Below, piece after piece: positions 8,028 through 14,056 of a DNA stretch of 54,367 nucleotides (position 1 is its first letter; each line of letters starts with the position of its first letter). The notes under the pieces are model-generated. The model did no database searches. It had not been told where the DNA came from and saw only the letters and a list, made by a program, of their open reading frames with translations. The translations under genes and the position numbers were made by a program. Source of the stretch: a virus; the IMG/VR virus record IMGVR_UViG_3300017759_000006, positions 1 to 54,367 of that record. One strand, given 5' to 3'.

Positions 8028-8312
8028 CTACCAAGCCTTACAAGACCAATAACGCGCCGAAAATTTATCCTTTGCTGTGTCACAATTGTGACGCGCTCTA
8101 AAATTACTTCTGCGGCCCGGCTGTGATTTTTTAATCGACATATTCGGATCGCCAAAACGAACAAGTTTTATTTCCTTGCCTTTTTTAGCTAAAACCGCAC
8201 TTTTTTTAGACTTTCCGGGTGTTTTCTTGGGCTTGTTATAGCCCGAAAAAGTTTCCCCTCGGTAGCTTAAACGACCGGAGGGGAGCCTTTTTACATCTTC
8301 GGTGGTCGCCAT
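8028..8312 (-). CDS. Conserved-type small basic phage protein
   Basis: A 94-residue basic protein. Its C-terminal half contains R-F-G-D-P-N-M-S-I-K-K-S-Q-P-G-R-R-S-N-F-R-A-R-H-N-C, then D-K-F-S-A-R-Y-W-S-C-K-A-W. This motif is very widespread in marine phages and large viruses. Conserved His/Cys residues (RHNC, WSC) could bind a metal. Its function is unknown to me. It shares one base with the next gene at 8312, in the same operon. Confidence 0.6.
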   Translation of the reverse strand: MATTEDVKRLPSGRLSYRGETFSGYNKPKKTPGKSKKSAVLAKKGKEIKLVRFGDPNMSIKKSQPGRRSNFRARHNCDTAKDKFSARYWSCKAW

Positions 8313-8584
8313 CAGCTAAAAAATACCGTGATTGCCGTAATGTTAGTTAAGACACTGACAAAAATGTCAGACACTTTAATCCCCTCATCGGGAATGTTGA
8401 CCGAGTGCGTTTCGCTCGCAGAAAAATCCAAATCCAGTACTGTGCTACCTCCACTAGCATTGGTGATGGTTAGTCTTGGAGTACCAGAAGTGGAAAAAAC
8501 CTGAATCTGACGAATACGAGCAGGCCCTACACCAGCAGAGCCTGTTCCGGTCAGACGTTTTGATCTTACGTCTGAATTGGCCAT
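8312..8584 (-). CDS. Small putative virion protein
   Basis: A 90-residue protein (MANSDVRSKRLTGTGSAGVGPARIRQIQVFST) with a predominantly beta character: RLTITNA, STVLDLDF, HSVNIPDEGIKVSDIFVSVL. No membrane segment or motif is recognised. It lies between the capsid-associated protein at 8597 and small basic proteins. A capsid or tail accessory role is suggested only by position. Confidence 0.5.
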   Translation of the reverse strand: MANSDVRSKRLTGTGSAGVGPARIRQIQVFSTSGTPRLTITNASGGSTVLDLDFSASETHSVNIPDEGIKVSDIFVSVLTNITAITVFFS

Positions 8585-8596
8585 GGTGACCTCCCG

Positions 8597-9079
8597 TTAT
8601 GATGCGTCAGAAGTACTAGAGATGCCGAAGAACTTGAGCACAATCACTGTGTCGCTTCCGGGGTCGCCAGAAACTACAAGCTCGACTTCATCGCCAACCA
8701 GACCGCTTGCGCCAGTGGTAAAACCAGACATGCCCAACACGCCGTTGCAACCAAAGAATCCTTTGAATCCGGTTGTGTTCAACGCGGCAGAGATGCCATC
8801 GACATAACCATCGGTGTCTGCGTCAGTACCAATGTCGTTGAGGCTTACAGCGTTTGTGGAAGCTGTGGTGACCGCTACGGTAACGCCCATAGGGATAAAG
8901 TTGACGGGAATTCCAACCGCAGTCTCTTTACCTGTCGTGTCCCCATTGGCTACGGTAATCGTGGCCTCATAGGTCTGCAACGTCATGGTGCTGGTAATAG
9001 CGCCTGTCGTGGAATTTTTGGTGATGTCTTGGAACCCGTTTTCAGAACGGACGGGACCGTTAAACGTAGTATTAGCCAT
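8597..9079 (-). CDS. Putative capsid-associated structural protein
   Basis: A 160-residue, Thr/Gly/Val-rich, beta-type protein (NTTFNGPVRSENGFQDITKN near the start). The start at 9079 has a strong ribosome site (CAGGAGAACCTC). It is the first gene downstream of the capsid terminator, so it needs its own promoter or read-through; an AT-rich stretch at 9121-9150 is a possible location. Position suggests a head decoration or head-tail joining protein; not proven. Confidence 0.5.
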   Translation of the reverse strand: MANTTFNGPVRSENGFQDITKNSTTGAITSTMTLQTYEATITVANGDTTGKETAVGIPVNFIPMGVTVAVTTASTNAVSLNDIGTDADTDGYVDGISAALNTTGFKGFFGCNGVLGMSGFTTGASGLVGDEVELVVSGDPGSDTVIVLKFFGISSTSDAS

Positions 9080-9149
9080 GAGGTTCTCCTGTCGTGGCCA
9101 GTGTCAGCCTCAGTATGGGGCTGTCAGGAAAAATTTATATTAACATAAA

Positions 9150-9165
9150 TGTTCCACGTGGAACA
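9150..9165. promoter_or_regulatory. parS-like 16-bp palindrome (copy 1)
   Basis: The sequence TGTTCCACGTGGAACA is a perfect palindrome and matches the chromosomal ParB-binding consensus tGTTnCACGTGnAACa. It lies in the gap after the capsid gene terminator; its last base overlaps the terminator T-tract. An identical copy lies at 12094. Binding by host ParB is inferred, not shown. Confidence 0.7.
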
Positions 9166-9188
9166 AAAAAAGCCGCCCGAAGGCGGCT
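9165..9188 (-). terminator. Rho-independent terminator after the major capsid gene
   Basis: On the minus strand a 7-bp GC-rich stem (AGCCGCC/GGCGGCT) with a TTCG tetraloop is followed by seven T. It ends 6 bases downstream of the capsid gene stop and separates that gene from the structural genes at 9079 and below. Confidence 0.85.
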
Positions 9189-9194
9189 CTGTTT

Positions 9195-10100
9195 TTAGGC
9201 ACCCGGTGTGCCGAAGACACAACGCCAATCGGAAACACCGAAACTGTAACGCTCACGCGCCTTGAAGCGCATGTTGCCAGTATCAAAGTCACCTTCCATT
9301 GCAGTCTTGATGGGGCTTCTGTTAAACATCTTGAAGCCGTTAGGTGCGTCAGTCTTAATGAAAAACGCATCTGTGTCGGTCAAGAAATGGTTAACTACCG
9401 CGCCATCTGGGAGCATTCCCATAGACTTGGTTGCGTTGAGGTCATTGTCCGCAGTTCCCGGACGCAGGTTAGAGTTGATTACCCGCTCTGCAATAAATTG
9501 CAGTTCTTTCGGAATAATCATCTTCATGCCACGTACCGCGATCTTCAGACCACGCTCATCCGTGAAACCGGCAATGTCAATCAGCATCTGCTCAAGAGAA
9601 GTCTCGTTGAGGTCTGCGGCGGTTGACAGCAAGTTACGCTGGTTCCCTGAAAGGGACGGGTGAGCGGAAGAGCAGAGAGCGGCACCATCTCCAACAGGAG
9701 AACCGGTGCTAAAGGCGTTGTTCAGAATTGAAGCGGCCTTAATCTGCTTGGTCTGGGACATGGATCGTGCCAAAGCACGGGTGTAACGAGAAGCAAGGCG
9801 GTCATACAGGTTGTCTTCAATCGCCTCTTCGGTGATTGAAAACGCCAGTGCAATCGTTTCGTGAGTATAACGTGCAGTAAATGTTTCCTGCGCGTCATCA
9901 AACGAGATGGCACCACCCTCTGACTTAACCGGCGCAGTGCCGAAGCCAGACAGCATTACTTCTTCTTCGAAAGCACGATCAGAAGTTTCTTCTTCAAAAA
10001 CTTCCGCGTGTTCCTGTTCGTAGCGATCATACTCAAGGCCAAAAAGAGCGTTAAGCCCCGGCTCAAGTTCCTTCGCCAACTGTGCGCGAGAAATAGCCAT
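9195..10100 (-). CDS. Major capsid protein (HK97 fold, Mu-like type)
   Basis: A 301-residue protein with the layout of phage major head subunits. It has an N-terminal helical arm (RAQLAKELEPGLNALFGLEYDRYEQEHAEVFEEE) and a region A-R-Y-T-H-E-T-I-A-L-A-F-S-I-T-E-E-A-I-E-D-N-L-Y-D typical of marine phage capsid proteins. A long helix (ALARSMSQTKQIKAASILNNAF) and domains ending in MRFKARERYSFGVSDWRCVFG follow. It lies after scaffold and decoration-type genes and is followed by a strong terminator, as expected for a highly expressed late gene. Mature capsids would contain several hundred copies. Confidence 0.85.
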   Translation of the reverse strand: MAISRAQLAKELEPGLNALFGLEYDRYEQEHAEVFEEETSDRAFEEEVMLSGFGTAPVKSEGGAISFDDAQETFTARYTHETIALAFSITEEAIEDNLYDRLASRYTRALARSMSQTKQIKAASILNNAFSTGSPVGDGAALCSSAHPSLSGNQRNLLSTAADLNETSLEQMLIDIAGFTDERGLKIAVRGMKMIIPKELQFIAERVINSNLRPGTADNDLNATKSMGMLPDGAVVNHFLTDTDAFFIKTDAPNGFKMFNRSPIKTAMEGDFDTGNMRFKARERYSFGVSDWRCVFGTPGA

Positions 10101-10113
10101 TACTTAATCCCCC

Positions 10114-10764
10114 TTAAATGCCGGTTGAGTCGGCAGTGGTTTGTGAAGCAAAACCACGTGTGCCAGCGTTGAAATGAGCGTTCAATCGAACAAGCAGATG
10201 TGCCCCTGCAGACGAATAATCATTGTTAGCATCATCGTCAACCAAACCTACAATACGCAAAGGTAGCGTTGCAGTAACAGCAATCGTACTTACGCCAAGT
10301 TGAGAGTTTGACTTACCTGTATCGGTAGAACCGGTACGAGCAGACGTTCCCAGACTTGCGTTAGCAAAAACAGCCGCTAATGCAGTAGCTCGGTCAGTGA
10401 GGGTGGCATCCGCCGCAACGACGAACAGTTGATCAGGGTTATCAGCCACAAGAGCCTTTACAGGGAAGTTGGTATCTACAGATACGCTTCCTGATCCGGG
10501 CCAATAATTAAGAAACACAGGTTTCTTTTGTGTGGCGTCTTGATATTCAACCCCTACTAGAACACCAAGGGCTTGTGTGGTGCCGCCATTGGTAGCTCCA
10601 GCTTGGTCAATAACGCCTGCGGCAGTGGGAACACAAATGCTTCCATTAAAAATAGCATTAGAGTTGTTACTAGCAATTTCATACTGAGTAACGCCGGTGG
10701 TGTTAGCACCGCTTCCTACAAGACCAACAGGACGAAGACCAAAGGCAGTTTCTTGATTTGCCAT
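10114..10764 (-). CDS. Putative capsid decoration / head structural protein
   Basis: A 216-residue protein starting MANQETAFGLRPVGLVGSGANTTGVTQYEI, a start pattern common in head proteins encoded next to marine phage capsid genes. The body is rich in Thr, Ala and Gly with beta-type alternation and contains YQDATQKKPVFLNYWPGSGSVSVDTNFPV. It lies immediately upstream of the capsid gene in the transcript. A decoration role is inferred from this position and composition. Confidence 0.6.
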   Translation of the reverse strand: MANQETAFGLRPVGLVGSGANTTGVTQYEIASNNSNAIFNGSICVPTAAGVIDQAGATNGGTTQALGVLVGVEYQDATQKKPVFLNYWPGSGSVSVDTNFPVKALVADNPDQLFVVAADATLTDRATALAAVFANASLGTSARTGSTDTGKSNSQLGVSTIAVTATLPLRIVGLVDDDANNDYSSAGAHLLVRLNAHFNAGTRGFASQTTADSTGI

Positions 10765-10790
10765 AATTTAGTTCCTCATGCTGTGCGGCC

Positions 10791-11273
10791 CTATTTCTTG
10801 GGGCCGCCAAAAGTTACACGACTCTGACGCTCGGGTTTGCCGATTGTCATTGTTGGATGAGCGTTTTCTCGCATCATATCGCTTTCAACAGCTTCAATTT
10901 GGTCCGCGTTACGTTGAGAAAAATACTCAGCGCGTTCCTGAACTGTTTCTATCGGTATACGAGCGAGCATCAATCCGCCAACACCAAACACACCCTCATA
11001 TTTACCCGAATCAATTACCGGAGACTCAAAATCTGGATACTCGTCTTGGCGAACAAGCTCATAGCCTTCTCGCAACCTTGCCGAAATATTCTTGGTGTCG
11101 TCAAAACCCCTTACTTCGGCGCGTATCCAACGATGTTTAAAGCCCTCTGGTGCGGGTGGGGCGTCTAACATAGACGGGGGAGTCCAAGGCTTACGCCGTC
11201 CCTGTTTCTCCCTTGACGCTGTTTCACGTGAGGAGCGATCAATACCCTCAAAGCCTTTCTTCTCTGCGGTCAT
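10791..11273 (-). CDS. Conserved-type head-region protein, unknown function
   Basis: A 160-residue protein with a charged N-terminus, a segment F-K-H-R-W-I-R-A-E-V-R-G-F-D-D-T-K-N-I-S, and then LREGYELVRQDEYPDF. VGGLMLARIPIETVQERAEYFSQRN follows, and the basic tail ends RQSRVTFGGPKK. The type recurs between scaffold and capsid genes of marine phages. No enzyme motif is seen. Within its coding sequence lies the degenerate parS-like half site at 11220. Confidence 0.55.
   Translation of the reverse strand: MTAEKKGFEGIDRSSRETASREKQGRRKPWTPPSMLDAPPAPEGFKHRWIRAEVRGFDDTKNISARLREGYELVRQDEYPDFESPVIDSGKYEGVFGVGGLMLARIPIETVQERAEYFSQRNADQIEAVESDMMRENAHPTMTIGKPERQSRVTFGGPKK
11220..11231. promoter_or_regulatory. 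Degenerate parS-like site
   Basis: TGTTTCACGTGA matches the first 12 of 16 bases of the other common chromosomal parS form (TGTTTCACGTGAAACA), but the last four positions do not match. It lies between the two perfect copies at 9150 and 12094. It may be chance because CACGTG is a short core. Confidence 0.3.
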
Positions 11274-11277
11274 CTTC

Positions 11278-12198
11278 TTACTCCTTTACGTATTTCGCGT
11301 ATTCTTCAAGCGGCACTCCCAACTTTTTAGCAATTGTTACTTGGGTCGGGGAGAGTTTGACCCTTTTACCACTGCGCCCAGTTTTGGTGGAGCGTGAGAC
11401 ACCGGCAACATTCTGAGCGGGCTTGCGGCCAGTGGATTGCTCCTCTCCAAATTTATGCGGGAACTCCCGCTTAATTCTAGAGTCCAATTCATTGTAGTAG
11501 TCATCCCCTTGCGGGTCAAACCCTTCTTCTTCTATTAACTTTTTGTGAATTCCGAAGGCGGCAAAGGTCATCGCCTCATCGTTTCCAAACCAAGAGTTCT
11601 TTTCGGCCCACTGTTCGGCTTTAGGGTCAGGCCTTTGGGCCTGTTGCGGAGCCTGCTGTTGCGGCGCGGATTGCGGAGCCTGCTGTTGCGGAACCTGCTG
11701 GTTAGCTTCAGCGCGTCTCTGAGCCTGAGCATATTGATTAGCCGCAATACTAATATCCGTCAGTTCTTTCTGAGCAACTACAGTCCCTTCCGCATCACCT
11801 AGCTCAACAGCGCGTTTAAGAGCCGCTTCAGCCTGCTGTTGTTGAAGTTGAATGCGCTGACCGTATTCGGTCATAAAACCTTGATCTAGGTTCTGCATCC
11901 TTTGTTTAATCTGCTCTGATTCAGCCTGCACATTTTGTGCAAACTTCACAGCCTCTTCTTCACGACGCTCGGCTTCGCGCATTTTTTTAGTCAGACGATT
12001 AATACGCTTCTGTACAGATTCGCTGTACTCTGCGATCTCATCGTCAGACGAAGCCTCTTGCTCTATTTCAATCTCAGGTTCTTCCGAAGCAATTGTTCCA
12101 CGTGGAACATCTTCTTCAGGTTGCTCAATCTCTACCTCTGTGGCTTCAGCATCTCCCACATCTAATTCAAATTGAGGTTCTTCGGCAGGCTCTCCCAT
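11278..12198 (-). CDS. Putative capsid scaffold protein
   Basis: A 306-residue protein. The N-terminus is very acidic (residues 1-60). A long coiled coil follows (SVQKRINRLTKKMREAERREEEAVKFAQNVQAESEQIKQRMQ), then a Gln/Ala/Pro-rich linker with repeated P-Q-Q-Q-A-P, and a basic C-terminus (SKTGRSGKRVKLSPTQVTIAKKLGVPLEEYAKYVKE). Acidic, helical proteins with a basic C-terminal end placed between portal and capsid genes are the usual scaffolds. The parS-like copy 2 is embedded in codons for EDVPRGTIA. Confidence 0.7.
   Translation of the reverse strand: MGEPAEEPQFELDVGDAEATEVEIEQPEEDVPRGTIASEEPEIEIEQEASSDDEIAEYSESVQKRINRLTKKMREAERREEEAVKFAQNVQAESEQIKQRMQNLDQGFMTEYGQRIQLQQQQAEAALKRAVELGDAEGTVVAQKELTDISIAANQYAQAQRRAEANQQVPQQQAPQSAPQQQAPQQAQRPDPKAEQWAEKNSWFGNDEAMTFAAFGIHKKLIEEEGFDPQGDDYYNELDSRIKREFPHKFGEEQSTGRKPAQNVAGVSRSTKTGRSGKRVKLSPTQVTIAKKLGVPLEEYAKYVKE
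12094..12109. promoter_or_regulatory. parS-like 16-bp palindrome (copy 2)
   Basis: A second exact copy of TGTTCCACGTGGAACA, this time inside the scaffold gene, coding for V-P-R-G-T. Its exact conservation inside a coding sequence, where synonymous codons could differ, argues for selection on the DNA sequence. See copy 1 at 9150. Confidence 0.65.
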
Positions 12199-12210
12199 GG
12201 TACTTCTCCT

Positions 12211-12657
12211 TTACAAACTAAGAATGTCTTCTGGATCGTCAATTGTTGCTAGGATCTCGTCGTCGTTCAAAATCCTGCACTCTCCGCCGTCAATACGGAA
12301 CCGAGAACCAGCATAACGAGCAAAGATTACCCACTGTTTTTCGGTGCACCACGGCCCGTCAGGGAACTTTTCAGCATCCTTATAACAAAGAGGGCCTTGT
12401 TTAACGACATATCCCACAACGGTCTGAAGCTGAGTGTCGTTCAAGACTTGGTTGGGGATATAAATACCGCCTTCAGTCGTTTCTTTGCCGCGGTATGGGA
12501 GGATTAACATGCGCCAGCCAGTAGGCTGTGGCATACGCTCCAAAAGACTTTTGTCCATGGCCTCGGGGTCGAGTACCTTGGGCTGTGGAGCTTTGTAAAG
12601 GGATTTGACGCCTTCTGCGGCGGCGTCTAGGTCAATTTCTTCAGCTAGATCAGTCAT
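12211..12657 (-). CDS. GroES-like co-chaperonin
   Basis: A 148-residue protein whose residues 45-148 follow the GroES fold: T-G-W-R-M-L-I-L-P-Y at the first strand, E-G-G-I-Y-I-P-N in the mobile-loop region, V-G-Y-V-V-K-Q-G-P, W-V-I-F-A-R-Y-A-G-S-R, then G-G-E-C-R-I-L-N-D-D-E-I-L-A-T-I. Host GroES proteins are about 95 residues; here a 45-residue extension precedes the fold. Phage GroES homologues such as T4 gp31 act with host GroEL to fold the capsid protein. Position just before scaffold and capsid genes fits that role. Confidence 0.75.
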   Translation of the reverse strand: MTDLAEEIDLDAAAEGVKSLYKAPQPKVLDPEAMDKSLLERMPQPTGWRMLILPYRGKETTEGGIYIPNQVLNDTQLQTVVGYVVKQGPLCYKDAEKFPDGPWCTEKQWVIFARYAGSRFRIDGGECRILNDDEILATIDDPEDILSL

Positions 12658-12847
12658 TTAGTTGCTCCTGTTTTTCTAGCAGGCCCGAGAGTTCCTGTGC
12701 TACATAATTCAAAGCCGATAGCTCACCCATAAGGTTTTGATACTGCTCCATCGACTTTACGCCGTTGTTTTCCAACAATTCTAAGACTTGTACGCGCCTG
12801 TCCTTTATAGACTTTTGAACAAACTGTACTAAGTATAATGAGTCCAC
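12650..12847 (-). CDS. Small coiled-coil protein
   Basis: A 65-residue, helical, Leu/Gln-rich protein (MDSLYLVQFVQKSIKDRRVQVLELLENNG). It starts with GTG at 12847, preceded by GATGGAGCGCAT. It overlaps the start of the GroES-like gene by 8 bases. It is the first gene after a good promoter at 12875-12903. Function unknown; it may be a partner of the chaperone or of the scaffold. Confidence 0.5.
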   Translation of the reverse strand: MDSLYLVQFVQKSIKDRRVQVLELLENNGVKSMEQYQNLMGELSALNYVAQELSGLLEKQEQLND

Positions 12848-12874
12848 ATGCGCTCCATCTCAGAAAGTCTTATC

Positions 12875-12903
12875 TATATACCACGACAGTCTAAAAGGAG
12901 CAA
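12875..12903 (-). promoter_or_regulatory. Sigma70-type promoter for the GroES-scaffold-capsid genes
   Basis: On the minus strand TTGCTC (+12898-12903) and TATATA (+12875-12880) are separated by exactly 17 bases. It lies in the only gap in this part of the late region, directly after the endolysin gene and 28 bases before the GTG of the gene at 12847. Confidence 0.6.
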
Positions 12904-13251
12904 CTAATATGTCCACATGACAGGTCCAGTGGTGCGGATATCGACGTGAACAAACGTCTTTGCAACACCTATGCCACCAAACCCCAACTTTAACGCTTCT
13001 TCTACGATTTTCCTGCGTTCAATCCCATTATCTGCATGAATATCCGCCGCAATGCCCTGTGCGTGGGTGCCGGGCTTTATCTTGGCCTTTTCAATAGAGT
13101 GCTTTGGGGAACGGTAACCAGAAGTAATATGGAAAGGAAAATCACACGCTTCGCGAAGCTCGTCCAAACGTGTAATAAAATCTGAAACTATTTTGTTTTC
13201 GCCCGTTTCCTTACAAGCAAATTCTTCTTCTTTGAAGTATTTGTAGATCAC
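12904..13251 (-). CDS. Endolysin, peptidase M15 type
   Basis: From a GTG start at 13251 that overlaps the upstream stop (GTGA) the protein has 115 residues: MIYKYFKEEEFACKETGEN and on. The zinc-site motifs of M15 D-Ala-D-Ala carboxypeptidases are visible: S-G-Y-R-S-P followed by T-H-A-Q-G-I-A-A-D-I (His and Asp ligands) and F-V-H-V-D-I (third His ligand). The small size is typical of phage M15_3 endolysins that cut peptidoglycan peptides. It is encoded with two membrane proteins that would release it. The longer frame upstream of 13251 has no support. Confidence 0.8.
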   Translation of the reverse strand: MIYKYFKEEEFACKETGENKIVSDFITRLDELREACDFPFHITSGYRSPKHSIEKAKIKPGTHAQGIAADIHADNGIERRKIVEEALKLGFGGIGVAKTFVHVDIRTTGPVMWTY

Positions 13252-13442
13252 TCTTTCTTGCCCAAAAACAACCCAAACGCGCCTGTTAGCGCACCGGTCA
13301 TAACACTGACCAATGCCGCTTGCTCTGGGTTTGGGTCGGGTAGAGACATAAACCACTCAACTGTCCGGTATGTCATCCCAATCATGGCAAACATTAGTAC
13401 CCGTGGAATGATGCGCCACGCGTTAAGCTGTTCTGGCGTCAT
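13248..13442 (-). CDS. Small membrane protein of the lysis cassette (holin-like)
   Basis: A 64-residue protein with two hydrophobic segments (PRVLMFAMIGMTYRTVEWFM and AALVSVMTGALTGAFGLFLG) and a short charged end (GKKE). Both its start and stop overlap neighbours by four bases, so it is coupled between the 3-TM holin and the endolysin. It may be a second holin, antiholin or pinholin; topology alone cannot tell. Confidence 0.6.
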   Translation of the reverse strand: MTPEQLNAWRIIPRVLMFAMIGMTYRTVEWFMSLPDPNPEQAALVSVMTGALTGAFGLFLGKKE

Positions 13443-13840
13443 TTTTCGCGAGCTACTTGTTTAGTCTTCTCAAAGGTCCGTAGACCACCGAGGCCCAACA
13501 TCCCAAGCAAAACTGTAAGAAGGCTCTCCATTTCAAACACAGGTAACGGAGGGGCTTCCACACCAGCAAATGTGATGACAAAAACAGCAATAGGCTGGCC
13601 GACAAAGTGCCAAGCCAGAGCAACACCGCAAGTCCACCCAACAAATGGTCGCCAGCCCGCGACAAACATAGATTTATGTGCCGCTTCAGCTTTATTAATT
13701 TCAATCTGACCTTGTGCAAGCTCTTGAGCATGACGCTCTGACATTGTTGCAATTTCATGTGCAAGCTTCGCCTTTTCGTCAGCATCCGGTATGAACTTGT
13801 CCAGTAAACCGGTAACGGGACCTATCAGTGCCTGTAGCAT
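13439..13840 (-). CDS. Holin of the 3-TM superfamily
   Basis: A 133-residue protein from the ATG at 13840 (ribosome site TTAGGGGG). An amphipathic N-terminal half (DKFIPDADEKAKLAHEIATMSERHAQELAQGQIEINKAEAAHKSMFVAGWRPFVGW) is followed by membrane segments (CGVALAWHFVGQPIAVFVITFAG and LLTVLLGMLGLGGLRTFEK). The sequence order matches the HOL_3TMs family, in which W-R-P-x-x-G-W precedes the first segment and L-G-x-x-G-x-R-x-x-E-K ends the last. It would open the inner membrane for the M15 endolysin. Confidence 0.75.
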   Translation of the reverse strand: MLQALIGPVTGLLDKFIPDADEKAKLAHEIATMSERHAQELAQGQIEINKAEAAHKSMFVAGWRPFVGWTCGVALAWHFVGQPIAVFVITFAGVEAPPLPVFEMESLLTVLLGMLGLGGLRTFEKTKQVAREK

Positions 13841-13854
13841 CAAAACCCCCTAAA

Positions 13855-14055
13855 TTAAGCGTTAGTGAAGCGTGAGCCACGTAAAGCCGCCCCCATACCA
13901 CGCTTTTTGCCTGTAGTTACCTTGGCAAACGTAATATCCGGAGTCTTTTCTTCCTTTGCTACAGCGTAAGGAATAGAGCCTTGACCTTGGATATCGGCCT
14001 TGGCTACAGGGTTTGGGGGGTTCTTGGGCGGTGCGCCATCTACCTTAACTTTCAT
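13855..14055 (-). CDS. Small basic phage protein
   Basis: A 66-residue basic, Pro/Lys-rich protein (MKVKVDGAPPKNPPNPVAKADIQG) ending TTGKKRGMGAALRGSRFTNA. It follows the portal gene with a one-base gap. Similar short proteins with a K-R-G-x-G-A-A-x-R-G-x-x-F end are common beside marine phage portal genes. Function unknown. Confidence 0.5.
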   Translation of the reverse strand: MKVKVDGAPPKNPPNPVAKADIQGQGSIPYAVAKEEKTPDITFAKVTTGKKRGMGAALRGSRFTNA

Positions 14056-14056
14056 A

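Noticed and set aside
9121-9194. Attachment site for integration at the 9150 palindrome
   Set aside because: No integrase or excisionase was recognised, the sequence matches parS closely and recurs inside a gene.
12889-12920. Plus-strand AAAGGAG followed by ATG TCC ACA TGA
   Set aside because: Only three codons, and the AAAGGAG complements the -35 region of the minus-strand promoter; judged chance.
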